A stretch of DNA of 64,000 bases from Terriglobia bacterium (GTDB lineage Bacteria > Acidobacteriota > Terriglobia > Bryobacterales > Bryobacteraceae). Positions 24,639 to 33,571 of this stretch are shown here, one piece after another. Numbering within the stretch: the first letter of the stretch is position 1; each line of letters begins with the position of its first letter. Position numbers and translations under genes: made by a program. The notes below the pieces were generated by a model. That model did no database searches. It worked only from the letters and a program-made list of their open reading frames with translations, and was not told where the DNA came from. The stretch is from assembly GCA_020073305.1 (NCBI GenBank), contig JAIQFK010000024.1:1-64000 (forward strand). The letters are read 5' to 3'.

Positions 24639-25269
24639 ACTGCGCATCCTTATCGTGGACGATCATGCGGTGGTGCGGAGAGGTGTGCGCACGCTCATCG
24701 AAGGACACCGCGGTTGGACCGTGGCTGGCGAAGCCACCACTGCGGCTGAAGGCGCGGCCAAGGCGAGAACACTGAAGGCCGAGGTAGTTCTGTTGGACCT
24801 TGGATTGCCGGATGTCCATGGCACTGAGGCGATCAACATGATCCGCCAGGTGCGGCCCGAGGCTCAAATTCTCGTGCTTACCATGCACCTTTCCGCAGGG
24901 ATCGCCACCAAGGTCCTGGCGCAGGGAGCGCGCGGCCTGGTACTGAAATCCGATGCAACGTCGGATCTCGTACGCGCAGTCGAAGCGCTCGCGCGAGGAA
25001 AGGCGTTCGTCTCACCGGGCGTCATGGAAGTGATTGTCAAGGGGCTGGCTGAGAGCGGCAAAACCCTGGAGAACAATCTTACGCCGAGAGAGCGGCAGAT
25101 CCTGAAATTGCTGGCTGAGGGCAGAGCCAACAAGGAAGTGGCAACCGCTCTCGGCTTAAGCATCAAGACGGTAGAAGCACATCGCGCCAACCTCATGCGC
25201 AAACTGGACCTGCGCTCCTTGACCGAACTCATCCACTTCGCAATTCGTAATCACCTCGTCGACCTCTAA
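24631..25269 (+). CDS. NarL/FixJ-family response regulator
   Basis: 212 residues starting at GTG. Receiver domain with acidic pair D10-D11, phosphoacceptor D56 in VVLLDLGLP and lysine K106; the LuxR-type helix-turn-helix (about 148-210) contains LTPRERQILKLLAEGRANKE. It overlaps the kinase gene by 8 bases and is the obvious cognate regulator. All receiver residues needed for phosphorylation are present. Confidence 0.94.
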   Translation: MAKLRILIVDDHAVVRRGVRTLIEGHRGWTVAGEATTAAEGAAKARTLKAEVVLLDLGLPDVHGTEAINMIRQVRPEAQILVLTMHLSAGIATKVLAQGARGLVLKSDATSDLVRAVEALARGKAFVSPGVMEVIVKGLAESGKTLENNLTPRERQILKLLAEGRANKEVATALGLSIKTVEAHRANLMRKLDLRSLTELIHFAIRNHLVDL

Positions 25270-25457
25270 TCCGCGGCCCGACGCCAGTCAGCACACGGCT
25301 CGAAGGCGCCAGGCGGCGAATGCTCCAAAACCCTTAGGTGGTTTCCTTAAGGGCGCCACGCCGAATTTGTAGGTAGCCGCCCCAGTAGACAGTAGGTCTT
25401 CGCGGATGCTTCAATGTAAGCATTCTTCTCTGCCACTTCGCAGAGGCTTTTTGCGCC

Positions 25458-26177
25458 ATGATGAATCGTCCTGATCCCGTGCCGGCTGCCACAGGTGAAA
25501 CCAAATCCTCGAAGAGTATGTCTCCAGGAGAGAAGAAGGGCGCGGCGCTTCGTATCCTGGTGGTCGATGATCACGCGGTCGTTCGGCAAGGCATCATTCG
25601 GATTCTCGCCAGCGATTTGCCCGGCGCTATCCTGGCGGAGGCCGGGACCGGCCAGGAAGCGATCGACGCCACCTGGAAGGAAGATTGGGACCTCATCCTG
25701 CTGGACATCAGTCTCCCGGGCCGGTGTGGAATCGACGTCCTAAAGGAGATCAAGTCGGCGCGTCCCAAGGTCCCGATTCTGATTGTCAGCATGCATTCGG
25801 AAGGACAGTTTGCCATCCGCGCTCTGAAAGGGGGCGCCGCAGGCTATCTCACCAAAGACAGTCCGCATGAGACTCTGATTTACGCTGTCCGGCGCCTCTT
25901 GGGTGGAGGCAAGTTTATCAGCGCCACCCTGGCCGAGAAGCTTGCCGTCCAGTTGGACGTTGACACCAGCAAACTGCCTCACGAATCCCTGTCCGACCGC
26001 GAGTTTGAGGTCTTGCGCATGCTGGGATCCGGCAGAACCGTAGGCGAGATTGCTCAGCAGTTGTTCCTCAGCGTGAAAACCATCAGCACATACCGGGCTC
26101 GCATCCTGACCAAAATGGGTCTCACTAATAACGCCGAGCTTGTGCAGTATTGCATTCGCAACAGCCTGGTTGACTAA
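25458..26177 (+). CDS. Second NarL/FixJ-family response regulator
   Basis: 239 residues. A 30-residue charged N-terminal extension precedes the receiver (acidic pair D37-D38, phosphoacceptor D83 in LLDISLPG, lysine K133). The LuxR-type DNA-binding domain follows at about 174-237 with LSDREFEVLRMLGSGRTVGE. It lies 188 bases after the first regulator, so it may have its own promoter. Its kinase partner is not certain, but the nearby kinase and Hpt protein are candidates. Confidence 0.93.
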   Translation: MMNRPDPVPAATGETKSSKSMSPGEKKGAALRILVVDDHAVVRQGIIRILASDLPGAILAEAGTGQEAIDATWKEDWDLILLDISLPGRCGIDVLKEIKSARPKVPILIVSMHSEGQFAIRALKGGAAGYLTKDSPHETLIYAVRRLLGGGKFISATLAEKLAVQLDVDTSKLPHESLSDREFEVLRMLGSGRTVGEIAQQLFLSVKTISTYRARILTKMGLTNNAELVQYCIRNSLVD

Positions 26178-26280
26178 CCCGGTAATAAGCCAAACCCCAC
26201 AAGGGCGGCGGCCAAGATCCTACCGGTAAAGGCGCGCCTCACTTATTCCCTGATCCGCCGCCGCATTTTACACTGGCACC

Positions 26281-26670
26281 GTGACCTTGTTGAGGGTCTT
26301 CCTTGCGGAGGATTCACCGGCCGTGCTGACGGCCCTGAAACTCATGCTGGAGCCCATTCCGCAAGTTCAAGTCATCGGCGACGCGGAACGCGCCTCGCAG
26401 GCAGTGGAACGGATTGAAACGCTCCGGCCCGATGTGGCTTTCCTGGATATCTCTCTTGCGGAAGGAAGCGGCATCGATGTCTTGAAACGGATCAAACAGA
26501 CCCTGCCCGCCGTGATCGCCATCATGTTGACATCCCACGACGATCGTTGGACCCGTACGAAATGCAAAGAGGCCGGCGCCGACCATTTCTTGAGCAAGTC
26601 CGACGATTTTGCCAAAATTCCCGCTTTATTGCGGCAGATTGCCCAGGAAACGGGGCTCGACCTCTCTTAG
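26281..26670 (+). CDS. Single-domain response regulator
   Basis: 129 residues starting at GTG, a lone receiver with no output domain. The acidic pair E10-D11, phosphoacceptor D56 in VAFLDISL and lysine K106 in FLSKSDDF are intact, so it can be phosphorylated. In the context of an Hpt protein and a damaged kinase it could serve as a phosphate sink or shuttle. Confidence 0.85.
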   Translation: MTLLRVFLAEDSPAVLTALKLMLEPIPQVQVIGDAERASQAVERIETLRPDVAFLDISLAEGSGIDVLKRIKQTLPAVIAIMLTSHDDRWTRTKCKEAGADHFLSKSDDFAKIPALLRQIAQETGLDLS

Positions 26671-26865
26671 TCGTCTCACCGGCTGCCCACCGCTATACAC
26701 CGGCAACTGCCGCTGGATAATTGCCAAAAGATCGCTGCCCCGGAATGTTATCTCCAGTCGGATAAAACAGGACTCGCTTCGGGTCCCAAGGTCTACAACA
26801 AGCTCAGATGTGTTCCGATTGTTGCTCTTGAAAAGTCATGCCATTCTTTAGAAGGTCATCGTTCC

Positions 26866-27111
26866 ATGAATCTCGAAGTACAATTACCCAGCGTTCCAGA
26901 GCCCATGCCGAGTCCGCCTAGAAAAGGCATCGGTCGGCCGAAGAAGACGGCCCAGCGCAATCCCCTGGCTCCTTACCCACGGTGCCGCTGCGGCGTTTGC
27001 TCCATGTGCAAAGACAACGCGAAATGGGATCGCATCTTTGCCAAGTTCGTGGTGCTCGAGTATGCGGATGTCAAAGGGGTGTTTCAGTCTCCGTTGAAGG
27101 ATCTTTCTTAA
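26866..27111 (+). CDS. Small Cys-rich protein, likely zinc-binding
   Basis: 81 residues with a basic AT-hook-like stretch (RKGIGRPKKTAQR) followed by the cluster C-R-C-G-V-C-S-M-C-K-D-N-A-K-W-D-R-I-F. Four cysteines within nine residues suggest a compact metal site. I recall the CxCGxCxxC..AKWDRIF pattern from many acidobacterial genomes near regulators, but it has no established function. It precedes the winged-domain protein by 15 bases. Confidence 0.65.
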   Translation: MNLEVQLPSVPEPMPSPPRKGIGRPKKTAQRNPLAPYPRCRCGVCSMCKDNAKWDRIFAKFVVLEYADVKGVFQSPLKDLS

Positions 27112-27126
27112 CCGCGCGACTCGAAA

Positions 27127-27870
27127 ATGACTCAACCCATGGCGAGCACGTTAGTCGATCAGCAAGCCAGCGCGAGCCTGGCGCCGCTCCAGGGCTTTCT
27201 CCAGGATGCCGGCAGCCCGGCCGTCTCACCGCAGGCTGTCCAGCGCCAGTTGAGCAAAATCGTCGCGAGCCACATCTTCGCCCGATCCAAGCAGCTCTGC
27301 CGGTTCTTGCGGTTCGTCGTTGAAGAGGCGCTGAATGGCAACGCCGACGGGCTGAAGGAGTCTCTCATCGGCACAATCGTTTTCGAGCGCGGCGAACTTT
27401 TCAATCCCGGCATCGATCCCATCGTGCGCGTGCAGGCCCGCCGCCTGAGAACCAAGCTCGAGGAATACTACGAAACGGAAGGCAGGCGGGATCTCCTGGT
27501 GATCGGACTACGGACCGGTTCTTATAGCCCGGCCTTCGTAACCCGGGCAAACGAGGCTGTCGAACCCTCGCGGAGTTCCCCCGCGGCCACGTCTGCAGAA
27601 ATCCAGCAAAGTATCGCGGAATGCGAGCGCGCCTTGAATATCAATCGGGAGGCCTCGCTCACCCCGTACAATCCCCTGGACACCGGCGCCACGATGGCTC
27701 GCGTCAGCGAAATCCTACTCAGGGTCCTGGACCTCACACGGCGCGTCGCTGAACTTCCCGCCGTCCGTGCCGCCGCAGTCGAAGCCGGAGCTTGGCATGC
27801 GGAGAGCGCGGGCCTGCGCCACGACCCGGTCCAAACCCCGCGTGCGGTTGGCCGGCCCCATTTCCGGTAA
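27127..27870 (+). CDS. Acidobacterial winged-domain regulator, short form
   Basis: 247 residues. Residues about 40-135 match the N-terminal domain that precedes TPR or TolB-like repeats in many acidobacterial putative regulators: SKIVASHIFARSKQLCRFLR, then LKESLIGTIVFER, DPIVRVQARRLRTKLEEYYE and TGSYSPAF. The usual long repeat or enzymatic C-terminus is absent and is replaced by an Ala/Arg-rich tail of about 100 residues. The short form could be natural or the result of truncation. Confidence 0.65.
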   Translation: MTQPMASTLVDQQASASLAPLQGFLQDAGSPAVSPQAVQRQLSKIVASHIFARSKQLCRFLRFVVEEALNGNADGLKESLIGTIVFERGELFNPGIDPIVRVQARRLRTKLEEYYETEGRRDLLVIGLRTGSYSPAFVTRANEAVEPSRSSPAATSAEIQQSIAECERALNINREASLTPYNPLDTGATMARVSEILLRVLDLTRRVAELPAVRAAAVEAGAWHAESAGLRHDPVQTPRAVGRPHFR

Positions 27871-27954
27871 CGGTCCCTCCACTCGCCTGAGCCTGCAGCC
27901 GAGACTGTCTCAGGCGCAGGCCATCCGGTTACACTGAGATTTCAGCCATTCAGA

Positions 27955-28959
27955 ATGAAGCCGCTCCTCGGTTGCTTTTTCACCGCTATCGCTCTCTGCG
28001 CCCAACAGCCTCATCTCGACTTCCTGAATCATAACCGCCCGGTCCTCGACGCGCACAACTGTTACCCCTACGAAGGCCGTTACGCCGACCGCATCGATCG
28101 TGTTCTCACCACCAGCTTCCCCGTCGCCATTGAACAGGACATCGCCTGGGCCGTTGACCGCACGACTGGAAAAGGACGCCCCGTAGTCACGCACTCGGCG
28201 AAGACCACCGGCGCCGAGCCCTCATTGCGGGATCACTTCTTCGAGCGCGTCCGCCCCATCATCGAAAAAGCCCTCGCCGAAAACGACCGCGCGCATTGGC
28301 CGCTGATCATCGTGCACTTTGATTTCAAGTCGCTCGATCCGAAACTGCTCCGCGCCGTCTGGGACGTCTTGGGCGAATACCAGTCCTGGATCACCACCGC
28401 GCCGCAGACCCGCGATCCTCACCAGCTCGCTCCGTTGGATCCGAAACCGCTCCTGGTGCTCACCGAAGACGCCGACGCACAGGAAAAGGTCTTCTTCCGC
28501 AACCTTCCGCCAGGCACCGGGTTGCGCGTCTTCGGCTCGGCTCATACCGCGCGCATTCGCGCCCGGTCCGAAAGGCAGCGAATTCACCTCGCCGCCACTC
28601 TCCCGCCAGAAAGGTTGCTGGTCGAACGGCCCACCAACTATCGCCGCTGGTGGAACAATTCCTGGTTTGAAGTCGAAGAAGGTGGACAAAATAAAGCAGG
28701 CGACTGGACTCCGGCCGACGCGCGCCGTCTCCGCGCGCTGGTCGACCACGCGCACCAACTCGGGTACTGGATCCGCTTCTACACTCTCGACGGTTTCACG
28801 CCAGAAGAAAATCGCGGGTGGGACAACAGCTATAATTTCGGCTCCCGCCAAGCCGTCGAAGCCCGCTGGCGGGCGGCGATCGAGGCCAGCGTGGACCTCA
28901 TCGCTGCCGATCAATACGAAGACCTTGCCGCCTTCATGCGAGACCACCGCGGCAGATGA
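27955..28959 (+). CDS. Secreted PI-PLC/GDPD-like phosphodiesterase
   Basis: 334 residues with signal peptide MKPLLGCFFTAIALCAQ. The start of the mature protein, VLDAHNCYPYEGRYADRIDR and FPVAIEQDIAWAVD, matches the histidine/acidic loops of the PLC-like phosphodiesterase TIM barrel, and GSAHTAR and the late barrel strand IRFYTLDGFTPEENRGWDN follow. Such enzymes hydrolyse glycerophosphodiesters or related lipids in the periplasm. Substrate is not determinable here. Confidence 0.65.
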   Translation: MKPLLGCFFTAIALCAQQPHLDFLNHNRPVLDAHNCYPYEGRYADRIDRVLTTSFPVAIEQDIAWAVDRTTGKGRPVVTHSAKTTGAEPSLRDHFFERVRPIIEKALAENDRAHWPLIIVHFDFKSLDPKLLRAVWDVLGEYQSWITTAPQTRDPHQLAPLDPKPLLVLTEDADAQEKVFFRNLPPGTGLRVFGSAHTARIRARSERQRIHLAATLPPERLLVERPTNYRRWWNNSWFEVEEGGQNKAGDWTPADARRLRALVDHAHQLGYWIRFYTLDGFTPEENRGWDNSYNFGSRQAVEARWRAAIEASVDLIAADQYEDLAAFMRDHRGR

Positions 28960-29053
28960 AAAGGACTCTAACGCACTAGATTCGTTGATTAATGAAAGAT
29001 GAACGCCGCAACCTGGGAAAGGCGCCGCGCGTTTCCATCAGCAGGAGGTTGAT

Positions 29054-29206
29054 ATGAAGCGAGCACTCTTGCTGGTACTGGTGGCACTCTCCTTGACCGG
29101 TTGTGCCGTGCGCGCGGGGTACTATTCGCGACATGACCCTTATTGGATGCGGGATCACGATCGCTACGAGCATCATGACCGTGACCGGGATGACCGCTGG
29201 CGCTAG
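29054..29206 (+). CDS. Tiny lipoprotein with charged His/Asp/Arg tail
   Basis: A 50-residue protein too short for usual ORF cut-offs. It starts at an ATG preceded by a full AGGAGG. The signal MKRALLLVLVALSLTGC ends in a lipobox (LTGC), predicting lipid attachment at C17. The mature part of 34 residues is rich in His, Asp, Arg and Tyr (HDRYEHHDRDRDDRWR), which could bind metals or polyanions. No family name known to me. Confidence 0.65.
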   Translation: MKRALLLVLVALSLTGCAVRAGYYSRHDPYWMRDHDRYEHHDRDRDDRWR

Positions 29207-29218
29207 CGGTATCTTTCG

Positions 29219-30577
29219 CTAGAACGTCTTCAGCGAATCCCCGACCTTCGCTTTGTCGCCCACGACGACCAGCGTCATCTTGCCGGGATCCAGATACGTT
29301 TCTGTGATTCGCTGTACGTCCTGCCGGGATACGGCGTTCACCCTCTGCACATAGGTCTTGAGGTAATCATCGGTCAGCCCGTGCAGATCGACGAAAGCGA
29401 GCTGCCCGATGATGCCTTGATTGGACGAGTTCCGCAGGACAAAGATGCCGCCCATGAAATTCTGGATTCCCTTCAGCTCCTTCGCGTCCGGCGGTTCTTT
29501 TCGCAATCGGTTGATTTCGAATTGAATCTCGCGGACAGAATCCGCCGTAAACTTCGTGGTCACGTCGGCTGACTCCTGCCAGGCCGCCGTGCGGTAATGC
29601 GGTACCACCTGGCTGAACGGCGAATAGGTATACCCTTTCTGCTCGCGGATATTGTTGGTGATGCGCGAGGTGAAGGCGCCACCCAGAAGAGAATTCGTCA
29701 CGTCCAATGGGATGTAATCCGGATGGGCCGGGCTAATGCTCATCGGCAGACCGATCCGAAGCGTCGATTGCACCGCGCCCGGCCGGTCCAGCAACACCAG
29801 ACTCTTCTTCGCTACGGGATTCGGCGGAGTTCGTCTCACCGCCGGCCCCGAATCCCAGCCTTCAAAAACCGCTTCAATGGTCTTTCTCACCGCTGGATCG
29901 AAGCGTCCCACCACGTAGAGATGTGTCCGTTGTGCGCCGGCATTATCCGCATAGAACTTGCGTACGTCGTCGATCTTGTAACCCTTCAACTGGCTTTCGG
30001 TCGGGAACAACCGCCCGTACGGATGGTCCGGGTACAGGCTGGCCGCGAACGCCCGGTCAGCCTGCGATTGCGGCGTTGAAAGTTGCACCGTGAGTTGCCG
30101 CAAGAGATTGCCGCGTACCCGCTCCAGTTCGCTTTCGGGCAGCTTGGGATGCTCCAGCACGTCCGCCACCACCTTCACGGCGTCCGCCGCAAACTCGCTG
30201 AGGACCTCGATCCGCGCCGACGATTCATCGGTCCCGGCGATCACTTCCAGTTGGCCTCCCATGCGGGCGGCCTCCTTCGCCACTTGCTCCGCCGTCATGG
30301 TGGCCGTGCCTTCTTTCATCAATTCGGCCAGCAGGTTCGAAAGCCACACCTGATCGGCGCTTTCGTTGGCGCGTCCGAAAGCCAGCCTGGCGTTGACCGC
30401 TACCACCGGTACGGAGCCGTATTCCGCCAGCGTCACCTTCATTCCGTTCTTGAGCGTGAAGGTGGTGGCCGCCGGCAATGCAAACGGCTTTGGCGTTCCC
30501 GGTGGTGGTGGCGCCTCCCTCTCCTCCGCGGCAAAGCATGCGGTGGCAAGAATAACCGCCAGTGCCCAGATCCTCAT
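29219..30577 (-). CDS. M16-family peptidase subunit lacking the zinc motif
   Basis: 452 residues with a signal peptide (MRIWALAVILATACFA). The M16 fold is clear in LKNGMKVTLAEYGSVPVVAV and the C-terminal REQKGYTYSPFS region. The HxxEH zinc motif is replaced (WLSNLLAELMKEGT), so it cannot be the catalytic half. It keeps the arginine/tyrosine pair of the regulatory half. Its start overlaps the upstream M16 gene by 4 bases, which fits a two-subunit periplasmic protease as in the mitochondrial alpha/beta processing peptidase. Confidence 0.92.
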   Translation of the reverse strand: MRIWALAVILATACFAAEEREAPPPPGTPKPFALPAATTFTLKNGMKVTLAEYGSVPVVAVNARLAFGRANESADQVWLSNLLAELMKEGTATMTAEQVAKEAARMGGQLEVIAGTDESSARIEVLSEFAADAVKVVADVLEHPKLPESELERVRGNLLRQLTVQLSTPQSQADRAFAASLYPDHPYGRLFPTESQLKGYKIDDVRKFYADNAGAQRTHLYVVGRFDPAVRKTIEAVFEGWDSGPAVRRTPPNPVAKKSLVLLDRPGAVQSTLRIGLPMSISPAHPDYIPLDVTNSLLGGAFTSRITNNIREQKGYTYSPFSQVVPHYRTAAWQESADVTTKFTADSVREIQFEINRLRKEPPDAKELKGIQNFMGGIFVLRNSSNQGIIGQLAFVDLHGLTDDYLKTYVQRVNAVSRQDVQRITETYLDPGKMTLVVVGDKAKVGDSLKTF

Positions 30578-31980
30578 CGCGCACCTCCTGTTCCTTGCGC
30601 CTTCCCTGCGGCTCCGGCCTCCACCACCAGCACCGTGCGGTTGGTCCGCCGCAGATATTCCTTGGCAGTCTTCTCAATCAGCTCCGGCGTGACCTTTCGC
30701 AGATCCTTCTCGAGACTGTTGATCAAGGCCGGATTGTCGTTGAACAGCGCCAGGCTGGCCATCAGGTCGGCTCGCCCGAGGCCGCCGAATTGCGTCAGAT
30801 CCTTGTAATACTGGGCTCGCAGCTTCACCAGCGCCCGGCCGATCTGCTCCTTCGTCACGGGCTTCTCCCGCAAGCTGTCGATCACCGGATCGGCCGCCGC
30901 CAGAATCTGGTCCGGCTTCGCGCTTGCATCGTGAATCAGGCTGGCCATCCACAGCATCGGTCCGCTATAGTTGAACGCGTTGCCCAGGAGGTTGATGCCG
31001 CCGTCCACCGAGTCGGTGAATCCTCTTTTCTTCACCAGTTCTTGCGTCAGCAGGCTGTCGTCTCCCTGCAGCAGAATCTGGTCGAGCAGCACCATGGCGT
31101 AGTGCTCGGGCGTCAGCCGCTCCGGTATGTGGTATGCGATCGCCAGCGCTGGCTTCTCGGCCAGCTTGTCGGTCTTGGTAAAACGCTTCTCCGCTTCCTG
31201 GCGCGGTTCACTCAGATCCGGTTTTTCCGGTAATTTGGACGCCGGGATCGAGCTGAAATATTTCTCAATCCACTGCTTGGCCTGATCTTCGTCAAAATCG
31301 CCCACCAGCGCCAGGGCCGCATTGTTGGGCGCATAGAAGGTTTGGTTGAAATTCTTTGCGTCTGTGAGCGTCGCCGCTTCGAGGTCCGCCAGATCTCCGT
31401 AGAAATTGTGCGCGTTGTACCAATTCTTATTGGCGTACTGCGGCATGTCCAGCCAGGGGAATCCTCCATACGGGCGGTTGAGAACGTTCACCTTCACTTC
31501 GTTACCCACGACCCCCTGTTGGTTCTTGAGACTCTCCTCGTTGAGCGCCAGGCTCCTCATCCGGTCGGCTTCCCCCCACAGCATGGTTTCCAGCACGTGC
31601 GACGGGACGACTTCGAAATAGTTGGTGAAGTCGAACCGCGTGCTTCCGTTCGAGAGGCCGCCATTGCCCTCGATCAGCTTGTCGAACTCGCCTTTGGGCA
31701 TATTCTTCGAGCCCTCGAACATCAGATGTTCGAAAAGGTGCGCAAATCCGGTCCGATTCTTGGGCTCGATGCGGAAGCCGATGTTGTAATAGACCGCCAC
31801 CACCACCAGCGGCGCGGTGGTGTCTCGCGAAAGCGCCACCTTCAGCCCGTTGGGCAGTTTGTAGTATGTGATCGGAACCGTGAACTGAGCCGGGGCTTCT
31901 TGGGCAAGCGCCCCAAACCCCAGCCCGACTGCCAGCGTTGCGATCGAAGCCAGACTGCGTGCATGATGTGTCACAATCAC
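30574..31980 (-). CDS. M16-family zinc peptidase, catalytic subunit
   Basis: 468 residues with a signal peptide ending near ALAQ. The inverted zinc motif HxxEH is present as H81-L-F-E84-H85, with the distal glutamate in EESLKNQQGVVGNEV. It is exported and should degrade peptides in the periplasm together with the zinc-free partner encoded downstream. Start is GTG at 31980, or more likely GTG at 31974, which has AGGAAGG at good spacing. Confidence 0.93.
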   Translation of the reverse strand: MIVTHHARSLASIATLAVGLGFGALAQEAPAQFTVPITYYKLPNGLKVALSRDTTAPLVVVAVYYNIGFRIEPKNRTGFAHLFEHLMFEGSKNMPKGEFDKLIEGNGGLSNGSTRFDFTNYFEVVPSHVLETMLWGEADRMRSLALNEESLKNQQGVVGNEVKVNVLNRPYGGFPWLDMPQYANKNWYNAHNFYGDLADLEAATLTDAKNFNQTFYAPNNAALALVGDFDEDQAKQWIEKYFSSIPASKLPEKPDLSEPRQEAEKRFTKTDKLAEKPALAIAYHIPERLTPEHYAMVLLDQILLQGDDSLLTQELVKKRGFTDSVDGGINLLGNAFNYSGPMLWMASLIHDASAKPDQILAAADPVIDSLREKPVTKEQIGRALVKLRAQYYKDLTQFGGLGRADLMASLALFNDNPALINSLEKDLRKVTPELIEKTAKEYLRRTNRTVLVVEAGAAGKAQGTGGAR

Positions 31981-32124
31981 CTTCCTGACATGGAACTCTT
32001 ATGGTACCGAAGGCCCCTAAACTGAATTTGGACGAATCCAAACGGATTTGGTACCACGCAGAGGAGAAAAAGGTCGAAAAGAAATCGCCAGCCCGTCGCG
32101 ACGATACACTATTTCGTAGACGCC

Positions 32125-33552
32125 ATGGCCTTTCTAGATGAGAATTTCCTCCTAAGCACCGAGACGGCCCGCAGACTCTACTTCGATTATGCCGAGCCGG
32201 AGCCGGTGCTCGACTATCACAACCATCTGCCTCCCCGCGAGATTGCCGAAGACCGCCGCTTCGCGAATCTGTTCGAGATCTGGCTGGAAGGCGACCATTA
32301 CAAGTGGCGGGCCATGCGCGCCAATGGCGTTGAGGAACATTTCTGCACCGGCGCCGCAACGCCCTACGAGAAGTTCCTGGCATGGGCGCGCACCGTCCCC
32401 TACACCCTTCGCAATCCGCTCTACCACTGGACCCACCTCGAGCTCCAGCGATACTTCGGAATTAAAGAACTGCTGGACGAACGCACCGCGCCAGCCATAT
32501 GGGAGCGCGCCAATGAGATGCTGGCCGGCCCGGATCTCACCGCGCGTGGCATTTTGCGCCGCTTTCGCGTGACCGCGCTCTGCACCACCGACGACCCGGC
32601 AGACGACCTGGCTCATCACAAAGTCATCGCGGCTTCAGGTTTTTCGGTTGCCGTTTATCCCGCCTTCCGTCCCGATCGCGCGCTCGAGGTTCACCTGCCT
32701 GAACGATGGAACGAATGGCTGGCCCGCCTCGAAGCCGCCTCAAACCGCGAGATCCACAAGCTAGCTCAATTGCTCGACGCCCTCGAAGACCGGCACAATT
32801 ACTTTCACTCGCTGGGTTGCCGTCTCTCCGATCACGGCCTGACCTCCTGCCCGGCGGAGGACACCAGCGAACGCTCTGCGGCCGAGATTTTCCTCAAAGC
32901 TCGTGGCGGCCAAGCCGCTTCCCCCGGGGAGCACGCTCAGTTCGCTTCGTTCCTCATGATTTTTCTGGGCCGGCTGGATGCCGCCAAGAACTGGACCAAA
33001 CAACTGCACCTGGGCGCCCGCCGCAGCGTCAACTCACGAATGCTGGCGCGTGTCGGCCCCGATACCGGATTCGACACCATCGGCGACTTTCCGCAGATCC
33101 AGGGCCTCGCGCGATTTCTGGACGCGCTGGAACGCGAGAACGCGCTGCCCAAGATGATCCTCTACAATCTCAATCCCTCTGACAATTATGCGTTCGCCGC
33201 GCTCGTCGGCAACTTTCAGGGCGGCGTTCCGGGCCGCATCCAGTTCGGCAGCGGCTGGTGGTTCCTCGATCAGAAAGAGGCCATCGAGTGGCAATTGAAC
33301 GCGCTGTCCAACTGCGGCTTGCTGTCGCGCTTCATCGGCATGCTGACCGACTCGCGATCGTTCATGTCCTATCCGCGCCACGAATATTTCCGGCGCGTGC
33401 TCTGCAACCTCATCGGAGCGGAGATGGAGCGCGGAGAACTGCCCGGCGATCGGGAACTCGCCGGCCGCATGATCCGTGACATCTGCTACGGCAATGCCCA
33501 CGCGTACCTCAGCCTGCCGGAAATAAGCCAGGTATCAGGTATTAGGCGTTAG
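32125..33552 (+). CDS. uxaC: Glucuronate isomerase
   Basis: 475 residues of the UxaC family, which converts D-glucuronate to D-fructuronate (and galacturonate to tagaturonate) in hexuronate breakdown. The metal-binding start VLDYHNHLPPREIAEDRRF, the stretch RVTALCTTDDPADDLAHH and the DSRSFMSYPRHEYFRRVLC segment are diagnostic. No other hexuronate genes are nearby. The last seven codons and the TAG stop are encoded by a heptameric repeat (33528-33555), so the C-terminal tail is probably not the ancestral one. Confidence 0.95.
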   Translation: MAFLDENFLLSTETARRLYFDYAEPEPVLDYHNHLPPREIAEDRRFANLFEIWLEGDHYKWRAMRANGVEEHFCTGAATPYEKFLAWARTVPYTLRNPLYHWTHLELQRYFGIKELLDERTAPAIWERANEMLAGPDLTARGILRRFRVTALCTTDDPADDLAHHKVIAASGFSVAVYPAFRPDRALEVHLPERWNEWLARLEAASNREIHKLAQLLDALEDRHNYFHSLGCRLSDHGLTSCPAEDTSERSAAEIFLKARGGQAASPGEHAQFASFLMIFLGRLDAAKNWTKQLHLGARRSVNSRMLARVGPDTGFDTIGDFPQIQGLARFLDALERENALPKMILYNLNPSDNYAFAALVGNFQGGVPGRIQFGSGWWFLDQKEAIEWQLNALSNCGLLSRFIGMLTDSRSFMSYPRHEYFRRVLCNLIGAEMERGELPGDRELAGRMIRDICYGNAHAYLSLPEISQVSGIRR

Positions 33553-33571
33553 GTTCACCCCTAACCCCTAG
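33528..33571. repeat. Heptameric repeat block R3 at the end of uxaC
   Basis: Units CCAGGTA, TCAGGTA, TTAGGCG and TTAGGTT run on the plus strand and are followed by an opposing arm (CACCCCTAACCCCTAG), whose complement reads as TTAGGGG-type units. The IS6 element starts at the very next base. Confidence 0.8.

Noticed and set aside
25337-25360. CCCTTA / TAAGGG inverted repeat between the two NarL-type regulators considered as a terminator
   Set aside because: Arms of 6 bases, a long loop and no run of T on either side. Not strong enough to call.
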